Assembly (NCBI RefSeq): GCF_014280875.1
Contig: NZ_JACLAL010000007.1
Location: forward strand, 186,001 to 250,000
Length of the DNA stretch: 64,000 nucleotides
From: Paenirhizobium daejeonense
GTDB lineage: Bacteria > Pseudomonadota > Alphaproteobacteria > Rhizobiales > Rhizobiaceae
Reading direction: 5' to 3'
This document shows positions 52,049-60,740 of the stretch, one piece after another; the first letter of the stretch is position 1; every line of letters starts with the position of its first letter. The notes below the pieces were generated by a model. The model ran no database searches. It worked only from the letters and a program-made list of their open reading frames with translations, and was not told where the DNA came from. Position numbers and translations under genes: made by a program.

Positions 52049-53403
52049 TCTGCGACCGCCTTCATAGCGTCGATGAATATGCGGCCGTATTCATCGGCGA
52101 CTGTCCAAGGTCGCCGGATGCCGCCGAGCTGTTCTGCAACGGCCAATCCTGCTTGAAGACCGTCCTCATGGAACCCGCTTCCGAAGTGGGCCCCGCAAAA
52201 CCAGGTACGGCGCCGTCCTTGCAGTCCCCAGATGTCCTTCTGGGCCGCAATTGCAGCTGCGTCGAAGAGCGGGTGGGTATAGTGAAAGCGGCCATGAACC
52301 TTGCTTTCGTCGATTGCCATGCAAGGATTGAGGGTCACGAACACTGGCTGAGCGGGATCGATACCCTGAAGACGATTCATCCAGTAGGTGACGCAAAGCG
52401 GTACATCGCCGCCGTGGCCCTCGCCGGCAACGTAGTTCCAGCTTGCCCAGGCTCCCTTCCGCTTCGGCATCAGACGCGTGTCGGAATGAACGACAGCTAG
52501 GTTATCGGTATATCTGAACGCTCCGAGCAGGGCATTCTCGCGGTCGTCCGCATCGGTGAGCATGGTCAGTGCCCGGTCGGCATGCGTGGCGATAATCACC
52601 TCGGCAAAGCGATCGGTTAGACCGTTGGCACAGGTGACGGTCACCCCGAACGCATCACGCCGGATGCCGACGACTGGAGAACCGAAACGCCGCTCGCCAT
52701 TGAAATCATCGAGAATACGCTGGACATATCTGCGGCTGCCGTGTGTCACCGTGCGCCATACCGGCCTGTCTTTCAGAAGGAGAAGGCCGTGATTGACGAA
52801 AAATCGCAGGAAGGCCTTTAGGGGGTACGAGCGCATGTCACTCGCAGTGGTCGACCAGATCGCCGCACCCATCGGTAGCAGATGATCGCGTATAAAGGCG
52901 GGACCGTATTTTTCTCGCTCGAGATAATCACCCAACGTCAACTCGGCGGTGTTTTCGGTTTCGAGCATACGCGGTGCTTCTCTGTAAAAGCGCATGATGT
53001 CTGAAACCATCGACCAGAAACGTGGCTTCAGCACATTGGTTTTCTGGCTGAGCAGGCCGGCGATGCCCGAGCCAGAGTATTCGAAGTGGCCACCGTCGAG
53101 TGAGGCGGAGAACGACATATCGGATGTCCGCGTCTCCACGCCGAGATGCTCGAACATTGCAACAAGGTTGGGATAATTCCGGTCGTTGAAGACGATAAAA
53201 CCGCAATCGACCGGGATCGGTCCATTCGAGCCGCTAACCTCGACGGTATTGGCATGGCCACCGGCGCGGTTTTCCTCTTCATAGAGTGTCACGTCCATCG
53301 AACGAGACAGGAGCCACGCGGCAGAAAGTCCTGAAATGCCGGCCCCGATTACGGCTACCTTGCCTCTTCCCGTGTCTTGCCTGCGTCCCGTCAACGTGTC
53401 CAT
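52045..53403 (-). CDS. FAD-dependent oxidoreductase of the lipid-modification operon
   Basis: A 452-residue amine-oxidase-like flavoprotein. The FAD loop is KVAVIGAGISGLSAAWLLSRSMDVTLYEEENRAGGH at residues 14-50. The body contains DCGFIVFNDRNYPNLVAMFEHLG and YLEREKYGPAFIRDHLLPMGAAIWS, both typical of the flavoprotein paired with DUF1365. It probably desaturates or oxidises a membrane lipid or a polyisoprenoid. It is the first gene of the minus-strand operon. A candidate RpoE promoter lies just upstream (53435-53463). ATG 53403 is used. Confidence 0.9.
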   Translation of the reverse strand: MDTLTGRRQDTGRGKVAVIGAGISGLSAAWLLSRSMDVTLYEEENRAGGHANTVEVSGSNGPIPVDCGFIVFNDRNYPNLVAMFEHLGVETRTSDMSFSASLDGGHFEYSGSGIAGLLSQKTNVLKPRFWSMVSDIMRFYREAPRMLETENTAELTLGDYLEREKYGPAFIRDHLLPMGAAIWSTTASDMRSYPLKAFLRFFVNHGLLLLKDRPVWRTVTHGSRRYVQRILDDFNGERRFGSPVVGIRRDAFGVTVTCANGLTDRFAEVIIATHADRALTMLTDADDRENALLGAFRYTDNLAVVHSDTRLMPKRKGAWASWNYVAGEGHGGDVPLCVTYWMNRLQGIDPAQPVFVTLNPCMAIDESKVHGRFHYTHPLFDAAAIAAQKDIWGLQGRRRTWFCGAHFGSGFHEDGLQAGLAVAEQLGGIRRPWTVADEYGRIFIDAMKAVAE

Positions 53404-53434
53404 CTATCACTCCCGCCAGCTATTCTTTGAGAAG

Positions 53435-53463
53435 CTTTACGACAGGAGATTTCGGTTGGATCG
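53435..53463 (-). promoter_or_regulatory. Candidate RpoE (ECF11) promoter of the FAD oxidoreductase operon
   Basis: On the minus strand CGATCC (53463-53458) and TAAAG (53439-53435) are separated by exactly 18 bases. The boxes differ from the TGATCC/TAAGA consensus at a few positions. It points toward the lipid-modification operon. Confidence 0.5.
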
Positions 53464-53488
53464 GTCGAAGATGTTTTTTTCGGCGCGG

Positions 53489-53518
53489 TGATCCAGATTT
53501 TCGTTGGCCGCGTATTGG
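53489..53518 (+). promoter_or_regulatory. Candidate RpoE (ECF11) promoter upstream of the sigma factor gene
   Basis: TGATCC (53489-53494) and TATTGG (53513-53518), again with 18 bases between. The -35 box is perfect, the -10 box is weak. Autoregulation of the sigma/ChrR operon is expected for this class. Confidence 0.5.
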
Positions 53519-53645
53519 CTGCATGACATTAAGCGTTTCACACTTTGTCGGGCGATGCCACAATGAGGCGCCGCAATCCGTGTTTACCACGCAGTCCGCG
53601 CGGCGAATGGTCGGCGTTGCGCCTGTAAGGATTGCAGAAGCGGTG

Positions 53646-54200
53646 ATGGATGAACCCCCGGAAGATTTGGCCAGGCTTTTGGACGCTGTTGCGTCTCGTC
53701 GCGATATTGCGGCGTTCGAAAAACTATTCCGGCATTTTGGTCCCAAGGTGAAAACCTACATGCTTAAGCAGACGAAGAATCTGCATATGGCGGAAGAACT
53801 GATGCAGGAAACGATGATTACGGTATGGAGAAAGGCCGATCTTTACGATGCGGCTCGGGGCACTGTTTCCGCATGGATATTTACCATCGCTCGCAATTTA
53901 TTCATTTCCGCATGCCGCAAACAGAAACGACCGGAATTTGATCCGAACGATCCGGCTTTCGTGCCTGCCGTAACCGAGCCCGCCGATGTCGGGCTGGCAA
54001 GCCGCCAGGATGCCGAAACGCTTCGTGCTGCTTTGCGCGACTTGCCACCGGAACAGCGGGAGTTGGTACAGCGATCCTTTTTTTCGGACGTGCCTCATAG
54101 CACTCTGGCGGAAGAGTTCGGCTTGCCGCTCGGCACCGTCAAGTCACGTATCCGGATGGCCATTGCCAAGCTGCGCAAGAACATGGAGGACCGGCGATGA
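53646..54200 (+). CDS. rpoE: ECF sigma factor of the RpoE/ChrR type (ECF11)
   Basis: A 184-residue ECF sigma factor. Region 2 runs from FEKLFRHFGPKVKTYMLKQTKN to ELMQETMITVWRKADLYD and TVSAWIFTIARNLFI. Region 4 has LRDLPPEQRELVQRSFFSDVPHSTLAEEFGLPLGTVKSRIRMAIAKLR. It overlaps the chrR-type anti-sigma gene by 4 bases (ATGA). In Rhodobacter this sigma factor drives the response to singlet oxygen. ATG 53646 gives the usual length; upstream in-frame starts, such as GTG 53643, cannot be excluded and no strong ribosome-binding site is seen. Three matching promoters lie within 5 kb. Confidence 0.92.
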   Translation: MDEPPEDLARLLDAVASRRDIAAFEKLFRHFGPKVKTYMLKQTKNLHMAEELMQETMITVWRKADLYDAARGTVSAWIFTIARNLFISACRKQKRPEFDPNDPAFVPAVTEPADVGLASRQDAETLRAALRDLPPEQRELVQRSFFSDVPHSTLAEEFGLPLGTVKSRIRMAIAKLRKNMEDRR

Positions 54201-54868
54201 ATGTTCGTCACCATGTGAGCGATGACCTTCTTTCAGCTTATGCGACCGGTGAGCTGGTGGAGGGCTGGAGCCTTGCCGTTGCCACCCATCTGGCGCTCTG
54301 CCCAGATTGCCGAAACCGGCTTCGTGATTTTGAAGCGATTGCGGGGGAGCTGTTCGAGGGCCTGCCAGCCTCGACGGATGACATGGGCTCATCCTGGGCG
54401 CAACTCAGTCAAAGGCTCGCTGATCCGTCGGATGGCATTATCCCGGCAGCGCGCCAAGGCGTTGTGGCATCAGCCTCGCGAGCCCCGGTACTGCCTGAGC
54501 CCCTCCGCTCGTATGTCGGGTCCGATGCGCTGGCGTTGAAATGGAAACCGCTCGGCCGCGGCGCCTATCAGGTGCCGATCCCAACCGGCGACGGCGTGAC
54601 GAGCGTTCGCCTGTTACGTATTCCCGCAGGCAGGCCGGTGCCGGAACACAGTCATGGCGGGCGCGAACTCACGCTTGTTCTGGCCGGTAGCTTTTCCGAT
54701 GAAAAGGGACGGTTTTGCCGCGGCGATATAGAGGAAGCTGATGAAGAACTGCAACATCAACCGATTGCCGGTGCTGGTGAAGATTGCATCTGTCTGGCTG
54801 TGACGGATGCCCCTCTGCGGTTCAAAAGTCGCTTGTTGCGGCTGATACAGCCTGTTCTTGGGATATGA
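54197..54868 (+). CDS. chrR: ChrR-type zinc anti-sigma factor with C-terminal cupin domain
   Basis: A 223-residue ChrR protein. The N-terminal anti-sigma domain has His6, His31, Cys35 and Cys38 (HLALCPDC) at the same positions as the zinc ligands of Rhodobacter ChrR. The C-terminal cupin domain has His151, His153, Glu157 and His187 (EHSHGGRELTLVLAGSF and LQHQP) in the spacing of its second zinc site. So both zinc sites look complete and the protein should hold RpoE inactive until singlet oxygen or a related signal triggers its loss. It follows rpoE with a 4-base overlap and precedes the DUF2177 gene by 11 bases. Confidence 0.95.
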   Translation: MNVRHHVSDDLLSAYATGELVEGWSLAVATHLALCPDCRNRLRDFEAIAGELFEGLPASTDDMGSSWAQLSQRLADPSDGIIPAARQGVVASASRAPVLPEPLRSYVGSDALALKWKPLGRGAYQVPIPTGDGVTSVRLLRIPAGRPVPEHSHGGRELTLVLAGSFSDEKGRFCRGDIEEADEELQHQPIAGAGEDCICLAVTDAPLRFKSRLLRLIQPVLGI

Positions 54869-54879
54869 GGAGCCTTCCG

Positions 54880-55284
54880 ATGCCGACGCCCTTGATCGCC
54901 TACTTGTCAGCCGCCGTCGCATTTTTCGGTCTTGATTACATCTGGCTCAGCCGCGTAGCGATTGGTTTTTATCGATCCGAAATCGGTGATCTGCTGCGTG
55001 ACAAACCTAACATGATGGCGGCCGCAGCGTTCTACCTGTTCTATATTGGCGGCATCGTCTATTTCGCGGTCATGCCCGGGTTGCAGAAGGAGAGCCTGGC
55101 GGTAGCCTGTCTTAATGGCGCGCTTCTCGGCCTTGTCGCCTATGGAACCTACGATGCCACGAACCTTGCGACCCTTAAGAACTGGACCCTCCATGTTAGT
55201 GTCGTGGATGTCCTGTGGGGCGCAATCCTGACGGCGATCGCGGCCTCGTCCGGCTATCTGGTTTCCTCATATTTCAAGGGGTGA
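54880..55284 (+). CDS. DUF2177 family membrane protein
   Basis: A 134-residue protein with four hydrophobic segments (about residues 4-24, 45-65, 75-95 and 108-128). FFGLDYIWLSRVAIGFYRSEIGDLL and AYGTYDATNLATLKNW are DUF2177 signatures. The function is unknown, but the gene is a standard member of RpoE/ChrR regulons. ATG 54880 has GAGGAG 7 bases upstream and starts 11 bases after chrR; an ATG at 54865, overlapping the chrR stop, would add five residues. It probably shares the sigma-factor transcript. Confidence 0.9.
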   Translation: MPTPLIAYLSAAVAFFGLDYIWLSRVAIGFYRSEIGDLLRDKPNMMAAAAFYLFYIGGIVYFAVMPGLQKESLAVACLNGALLGLVAYGTYDATNLATLKNWTLHVSVVDVLWGAILTAIAASSGYLVSSYFKG

Positions 55285-55641
55285 GCCAACAAACATATGT
55301 TTGTTGTCGCTCATCTCAATCGCGGGCATTCCAAAATGGAGCGCTCCGTTTGCCACACGCGGTGCGGCCTCTCGATCCCTCGACCATATTGATATGGCGG
55401 ATGGACAAAGTCCCGCGACTACTTCTTCGAACCTCCATTTTCTGCAAGTTTTTAACACAGATGGGCGGGCGAGATACGCAAGTCGTGTCAACGTGTTCCT
55501 ATGTAGGAGATCCGAATACCCGATTTGATGCTTCCGAAACGTCCACCTCCCTCGACCCGGTAATTGAATAATCGGGCTATGGTTGTTCTGATCTTGCTTG
55601 TTGTTGAACCCTGTTGGCTGCTTCACGGAAGTTGAATTCGG
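55285..55641. other. Gap without a supported gene
   Basis: About 360 bases between the DUF2177 and GMC genes. No convincing gene is seen, and no match to the TGATCC-N18 promoter pattern was found here, so the GMC gene may not belong to the RpoE regulon. Confidence 0.4.
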
Positions 55642-57357
55642 ATGAGAGTCGAGCGTCTGACGGATTTTGAAGATAATTCCATTTTCACTGCGGATCTCGT
55701 GATCGTGGGTGCCGGTCCTGCCGGACTGACGATCGCAACCCAATGTGCTGGAACGGGCCGGAGGGTGCTTGTCGTCGAAAGTGGGATCGAAGTGGAAACC
55801 GAGCGTCATTCTGAACTCAATGCGGTCGAGAACATTGGCGAGCTCCGGTCCGAAGCGCAGGTCAGGAAGCGGATCGAATTTCACGGACCCCAAGCTCAGC
55901 TGTGGTCTCCACAGGTACAGCCTTTCGGTGTCCGATGCAGGGCACTTGGAGGATCGACGCATGCATGGGCCGGTAAATCGGCGCCTTTTGATGTCATCGA
56001 TTTCAATTCGCGGCCCTGGGTTCCTCATTCCGGCTGGCCTGTCGATCGCGCGGCTATCGAGCCTTATCTTTTGCGCGCGACCGAGGTGCTGAACCTTAGT
56101 CCGATGGCGCCAACCAGGCGTTTTGATACAGAGGGATTGCATTCCTTCTATTGGCAATTTGCCCGTTCGCGCGTTGACAAGCTTGATGTCATGCGCTTTG
56201 GCAGCGAAGTGATGGCGTGGCGGCCGGATAATCTCCATATTCTGCTCGACGCATCCGTGACACATGTCGGACTAAGCGAAGATGGAACGCAATTCTCATA
56301 TCTCGAGATCGCGAGTATGGAGGGCAGGCGTGCGCGCGTTAAGGCCAAACTTTGCGTCCTTGCTGCCAGCGGCATTGAAAATGCCCGTCTCCTGTTGGCC
56401 TCCGACGACATTCATCCAAATGGGATCGGCAACTGTCACGACGTGGTAGGGCGCTATCTGATGGATCATGCCGCAGCGCGTGTCGGGCGATTTTCTGCTC
56501 ATGAAATGGCCGCGCCGGCAAAGCTCTTCGGCTTCTTCGGGGTCCACCACAAAAAACGGGCGCATATGTTTATGCATGGTTTGGCGTTGACAGAGCAAAT
56601 GCAGGAACAAGAGCAGTTGCTCAACGCAGCAATCTATTTTTCAACGGAGCGCGCACCCGACGATCCATGGGATGCCCTGAAAAAACTCTTGCGCTGGAAA
56701 AGCACGAGCATCAACCGTGACCTGCTGTCAGTGGCAACGGGATCGGGTTTTCTTGCCAGAGGCATCGGCATGAAGATCCTTTCAGACCACCGCACGCCAC
56801 AGGTCGTCAAGGACCTTGTGATCAACACGGCGATCCGGCTTTCACCGAACATGGTTGCAGACGAGTTTCAGAGCCGCGGCTTGCCGCATAAACTCTCCGG
56901 CCTGCGAATAGAAGCTATCTGCGAGCAGATGCCTAATCCCGATAGCAGGGTCAGCCTCAGTTCGCGGAAGGACCGGTTCGGCACACCTCTCGCCCGGGTG
57001 GATTGGCGCATCAACGCTGCCGAACGGCATACTCTGCTCAGGATCGCCGAACTCTCCCGCGTGGCGCTCGTGAGCCATGGGTTGCCAGCTCCCACTCTGG
57101 AGGAATGGGCGCGCGACCGTCGACCCGAGGACATCGTCATCATCGACATGGCGCATACGCTTGGAACAACGCGAATGTCGGACAACCCTAAGACCGGCGT
57201 CGTGGACCGTAACTGCAAGGTCCATGGGCTGCCCAACCTATTTGTCGCCGGAGGCTCCGTATTCCCGACCAGCGGCCATGCCAATCCCACCCTCATGATC
57301 ATCGCCTTTGCAATCAGGCTGGCAGATCGTCTAGATGCGGAACTCAAGGCGGCTTGA
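55642..57357 (+). CDS. GMC family FAD oxidoreductase
   Basis: A 571-residue glucose-methanol-choline-type flavoprotein. The FAD loop is DLVIVGAGPAGLTIATQCAGTGRRVLVVES near residues 18-47. The C-terminal GMC domain has DMAHTLGTTRMSDNPKTGVVD and ending motifs NLFVAGGSVFPTSGHANPTLMIIAFAIRLADRL, where the His and Asn of HANPT form the active site. It oxidises an alcohol or sugar. The long N-terminal loop and the lack of a Tat signal point to a cytoplasmic enzyme of the bacterial gluconate/glucose-like subgroup. Its substrate is unknown. It stands alone, with 140 bases to the next gene, which is convergent. Confidence 0.88.
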   Translation: MRVERLTDFEDNSIFTADLVIVGAGPAGLTIATQCAGTGRRVLVVESGIEVETERHSELNAVENIGELRSEAQVRKRIEFHGPQAQLWSPQVQPFGVRCRALGGSTHAWAGKSAPFDVIDFNSRPWVPHSGWPVDRAAIEPYLLRATEVLNLSPMAPTRRFDTEGLHSFYWQFARSRVDKLDVMRFGSEVMAWRPDNLHILLDASVTHVGLSEDGTQFSYLEIASMEGRRARVKAKLCVLAASGIENARLLLASDDIHPNGIGNCHDVVGRYLMDHAAARVGRFSAHEMAAPAKLFGFFGVHHKKRAHMFMHGLALTEQMQEQEQLLNAAIYFSTERAPDDPWDALKKLLRWKSTSINRDLLSVATGSGFLARGIGMKILSDHRTPQVVKDLVINTAIRLSPNMVADEFQSRGLPHKLSGLRIEAICEQMPNPDSRVSLSSRKDRFGTPLARVDWRINAAERHTLLRIAELSRVALVSHGLPAPTLEEWARDRRPEDIVIIDMAHTLGTTRMSDNPKTGVVDRNCKVHGLPNLFVAGGSVFPTSGHANPTLMIIAFAIRLADRLDAELKAA

Positions 57358-57499
57358 AGTCGTCTTCTCCTTCGCCGTAACATGGCAACGCGGCAGGTGT
57401 GGCAGGTGAAGAAATGACCGACCGTGTGAAGCGACCAGGTAGGGCAGCAAAGGTCGGTCAACCTAATCGTCAGAATTTTCCGCTTTCGAATTGTTCCAT

Positions 57500-58249
57500 C
57501 TAGAGCGTGCCCATTCCACCGTCGATTTGCAGTTCCGCCCCCACGGTAAAGCTGGCTTCATCGGACGCGAGGAAAACCACGGCCTTGGCGACTTCCGAGG
57601 GCGTGCCGAAACGGCCAGCGGGAACCTGAGCCAATACACCGGCAGCCATCGCCTTGGTGCCCTCCTCAGACAGGCCGAGCTTACCGTAGAGTGGCGTGGC
57701 GATCGGGCCGGGGCTGACTGCGTTCACACGAATGCCACGGCCAATCAGTTCGCCCGAGAGAGTACGCGCCATCGACAGCAGCGCTGCCTTGCTAGCACCG
57801 TATACGCTGGATGTGGGCATGCCGACATGGGCGTTGACCGAGGTATTCAGCACGATCGACGCAGGATTGCTCAACAGCGGTAGCAACGCCTGGACAAGAA
57901 AGAACGGTCCCTTGACGTTTATATCGAAAGTGCGGTCGAAATCTGCTTCCGCCCAGTTTTCAATGGGCCTCAGATCGGCGACACCGGCGTTTATGAAGAC
58001 GATGTCGAGCTGGCCAAAGGTTTTCTCGATTTCGGCGGCGACGGTTTTTTGTGCTGCAACATCGCTCGCATCGGCGCGGATAATGAGTACTGTGGCACCC
58101 AATTCGGCCCGGGCGGTCTCTATGGTCTTGGGGTTCGTACCGGTGATGGCGACGCGGGCACCTTCGGCAATAAACTGCCTGGCGGTTTCGAGGCCGATGC
58201 CGCTGGTCCCTCCGGTTATCAGGGCAGTCTTGTTTGCGAGACGGGTCAT
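57500..58249 (-). CDS. SDR family oxidoreductase, divergent from a LysR gene
   Basis: A 249-residue short-chain dehydrogenase. The cofactor loop is ALITGGTSGIGLETARQFI, the NAG motif FINAGVADL, and the catalytic serine and YxxxK pair lie in VLNTSVNAHVGMPTSSVYGASKAALLS. The C-terminal FTVGAELQIDGGMGTL is typical. TGTNPKTIE after strand 2 suggests NADP. It is transcribed away from the LysR gene that starts 160 bases off, a very common pair in alphaproteobacteria in which the regulator controls the reductase. The substrate is unknown. Confidence 0.92.
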   Translation of the reverse strand: MTRLANKTALITGGTSGIGLETARQFIAEGARVAITGTNPKTIETARAELGATVLIIRADASDVAAQKTVAAEIEKTFGQLDIVFINAGVADLRPIENWAEADFDRTFDINVKGPFFLVQALLPLLSNPASIVLNTSVNAHVGMPTSSVYGASKAALLSMARTLSGELIGRGIRVNAVSPGPIATPLYGKLGLSEEGTKAMAAGVLAQVPAGRFGTPSEVAKAVVFLASDEASFTVGAELQIDGGMGTL

Positions 58250-58409
58250 GGTGATACTCCTTTTTCTTTCAATGAGTTGTTGGTTGGGGCAAGACCGGTC
58301 GGCGTATCTTTCGTTTTCATCAGGCCGCCTGCTTGAGTTGAATATGGTCTTTTTCCCTTGTTCGGATTAGCCTGCAGAAATCGGTTCTATTTTCCGGATT
58401 TTCCGAACG

Positions 58410-59336
58410 ATGATGAAGCTCGAAGGCATCGCAGTGTTCGTGGCGATTAGTGAAGCAGGTTCGATCAGCGAGGCCGCACGACGGTTGCGTCAGCCGAAAT
58501 CGGTCGTCAGCGAAAGGCTGGCGGAGTTGGAACGTACGCTTGGGGCCAAACTGGTGCACCGAACGACGCGACGGCTGACGCTGACAGAAGACGGCAGCGC
58601 GTTTCTGGATCGTGCCCGGCGGATTATCAACGATGTCGAGAGTGCGGCGGCGGACATGGCCGAACGGCGCGGCGCCATGGTCGGCCCGTTACGTATCTCC
58701 GCGCCCGTGACGTTCGGGCGAATGCATTTGGGACCGGCGCTCTATCCGTTTCTTGCGTCGTATCCGCAGATCGAACTGACGCTCGATCTTGACGATCGCC
58801 GGGTGGATGCGAGTTCGGGCGGGTTCGATGCCGTCATTCGCCACGGCCCTATCCTGGACTCACGACTGATGACCTGGAAGTTGGCGCCAAGCCGTCGCGT
58901 GCTGTGTGCCTCGCCCGCTTATATCGCCGGGCATGGCGCGCCGCGCTCGATCGAGGAGCTGGCCGGGCACAAAGGCATTTTCTACACCAATCGCGGCGTT
59001 GCCGACTGGCGTTTTCCGCGTGGTGTTGCCGGCGGCACCAAAGGTGATGCCTTCGTCGTGCATGGACGTTTGGGGCTCGGGCTGAACAATGGCGACATGA
59101 TCCGGGATGCCGCGATCGCGGGGCTTGGCATTGCCCTACTACCGATGTTCATCGCCGGCCCGGCGATGAAGGCAGGCGACCTCTTGCCTATCGATATCGG
59201 CATGCATCCCGAGGACGAATTCATCTACATGGCCCATCCCGAGGGGCGAAATCCGTCGGCCAAACTCCGGGCGATGGCGGATCATCTGAGTGCGACTTTC
59301 GGTAGTCCTCCCTACTGGGATAATTCGGCAATCTGA
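58410..59336 (+). CDS. LysR-type regulator, divergent from the SDR gene
   Basis: A 308-residue LysR-type regulator of the CrgA-like subgroup. The helix-turn-helix is GIAVFVAISEAGSISEAARRLRQPKSVVSERLAELERTLGAKL. The effector domain begins near residue 90 (GPLRISAPVTFGRMHLGPALYPFLA). The two candidate starts ATG 58410 and ATG 58413 differ by one residue. Control of the divergent short-chain dehydrogenase gene is likely. Confidence 0.9.
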   Translation: MMKLEGIAVFVAISEAGSISEAARRLRQPKSVVSERLAELERTLGAKLVHRTTRRLTLTEDGSAFLDRARRIINDVESAAADMAERRGAMVGPLRISAPVTFGRMHLGPALYPFLASYPQIELTLDLDDRRVDASSGGFDAVIRHGPILDSRLMTWKLAPSRRVLCASPAYIAGHGAPRSIEELAGHKGIFYTNRGVADWRFPRGVAGGTKGDAFVVHGRLGLGLNNGDMIRDAAIAGLGIALLPMFIAGPAMKAGDLLPIDIGMHPEDEFIYMAHPEGRNPSAKLRAMADHLSATFGSPPYWDNSAI

Positions 59337-59483
59337 CCGGCCATGGCACCGGCCTACCTATACAGGGGGGCGCGCTTAGGCTTTCGTCCACTCATCGGGC
59401 GTGGAGGCCATCGGGCCGCGATCTCTCGTCCATTTTGGAACGATGAGAAGAGACCCGGTTGCCTTCGTAATGCGCGGCGCCTG

Positions 59484-60323
59484 TCAAGGCGACGCCATCC
59501 ATTCGAACGCACGATACTGGGCGTCCGCGATGGTTGTATAAGTTGGCCACCCGAAGCGCGCCCCGGCGTTCGGGGAACGCGGATCATCGCGTTGGGCGAT
59601 CTCCCTTATCAGCTTCCGCCGCAGAGCGGTGATGTAGTCGCCGACTGCCTTCGGCACCATCACGAAAGCGCTGAAACCGCCTATGACGTTGTCAGAAAAA
59701 TAGGAGGCCAATAGAAGGCCGGGGTTCTCGCCGCTTCCATCCGGGATGGCGATGGCATTTATAGTGTATCCCTTTGCTATCGCCCTTCTCCTGGATTCCT
59801 GAACGGGTAGGCCGTCGTTGTTTTCGCCGTTGCCGGAGATGTCTATTACCTTTCTTTCGGCTGTTCCCGGAAACTTGTCGAGAAGCAGGCTTCCAACATC
59901 GATGGCTGAGGAAATGGATGTGCCGCCTCTGCCCCGGCGGCTGAAGCCGGTGTCGCCTTTGTTGGCGATCACCCGGGCAGCGTTTCCGGCATCCGCCGGT
60001 CCACAAATCCTTGTCCACGGCAGCACGACCCTGATCTGCGCCGGGCTCGCCCATTCAAAGTAAGTTATACCGATGCAGCCCCGACGATTGCTGGAAATGG
60101 CATCGAGGAACTCCGGCGAAGTGAGTGCGGTCACATGCCCGTTCCTTTGCAGGTCGGCAGTGTCCGGGTCGATCGATGATGAGAAATCAACTGCAAATAC
60201 GATTGCAACATCGACGTCAAAGGTTTGCGCCTCACCGACACCGGTGGCGTGAGCCTGCAATCCGAAACTCAACGCCGCTGCCATCGCACCCGCCAGTTTC
60301 ACGGAGAAATTTGTCATTCGCAT
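59484..60323 (-). CDS. DUF1194 family exported protein with MIDAS-like motif
   Basis: A 279-residue protein with a signal peptide (residues 1-26, cleavage near LQAHATGVGE). The mature start VDVAIVFAVDFSSSIDPDTADLQ carries Asp46-x-Ser48-x-Ser50, the metal-ion-dependent adhesion motif of von Willebrand A domains. GGTSISSAIDVGSLLLDKFPG and RKVIDISGNGENNDG supply the further metal and strand positions. This is the DUF1194 pattern, whose function is unknown. AGGG lies 4 bases before ATG 60323; the open frame reaches 60722 but that part is not conserved. It is divergent from the LuxR-type regulator gene at 60741. Confidence 0.88.
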   Translation of the reverse strand: MRMTNFSVKLAGAMAAALSFGLQAHATGVGEAQTFDVDVAIVFAVDFSSSIDPDTADLQRNGHVTALTSPEFLDAISSNRRGCIGITYFEWASPAQIRVVLPWTRICGPADAGNAARVIANKGDTGFSRRGRGGTSISSAIDVGSLLLDKFPGTAERKVIDISGNGENNDGLPVQESRRRAIAKGYTINAIAIPDGSGENPGLLLASYFSDNVIGGFSAFVMVPKAVGDYITALRRKLIREIAQRDDPRSPNAGARFGWPTYTTIADAQYRAFEWMASP

Positions 60324-60740
60324 AGGTCCCTCCCGCCGGTTTTCCTGTGGGGCATGATCCCCGTGAGGAAAACGGAACCATTGGGCGGGAATACGTTCGA
60401 CCCCCTTTTGGGGGTTGAAGGGAGACGGATGGCGCAGATTGCTCCGGCCCGAGAGCATTTGGAGGCGAGGGCGCGAAAGAGCCAAAACGATCGGCTGCCT
60501 GAAGTTTGCGACTGGCATCGCTCGTGGCGGCACTGGCACGGCCGCTATTGAAGGCTGAAAACTATATGCTATACTTGAAACGGCAAAGTCGCAGATAATA
60601 TCGCTTTCGAATATTGAGACGTATACTTTCAGATTTTCAAAATATCCACGGCAAAGCTGCCGATTCATATTGTATCCAATCGATATATCGCTTGGCTTCT
60701 GCCCGCTGTTCGTGCCTGGCAATCACTTAAGGGGGGCGAT
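60324..60740. other. Divergent control region with AT-rich core
   Basis: About 420 bases between the DUF1194 and LuxR-type genes. Bases 60550-60720 are clearly AT-rich and probably hold the promoters. A short GGGG-catgat-CCCC stretch at about 60344-60357 loosely resembles the start of a rhizobial palindromic repeat, but no full element is present. Confidence 0.35.

Noticed and set aside
55285..55641. RpoE promoter for the GMC gene
   Set aside because: TGATCT and CGATCC occur here, but no -10 box is found 18 bases downstream of either.
55267..56265. Minus-strand frame of 332 codons across the DUF2177 end and GMC start
   Set aside because: It is the shadow of the GMC coding sequence; no ribosome-binding site or domain.
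60344..60380. Possible rhizobial palindromic repeat
   Set aside because: Only a short part (GCATGATCC followed by a GGAAAACGG-like stretch) is similar, and there is no matching second arm.
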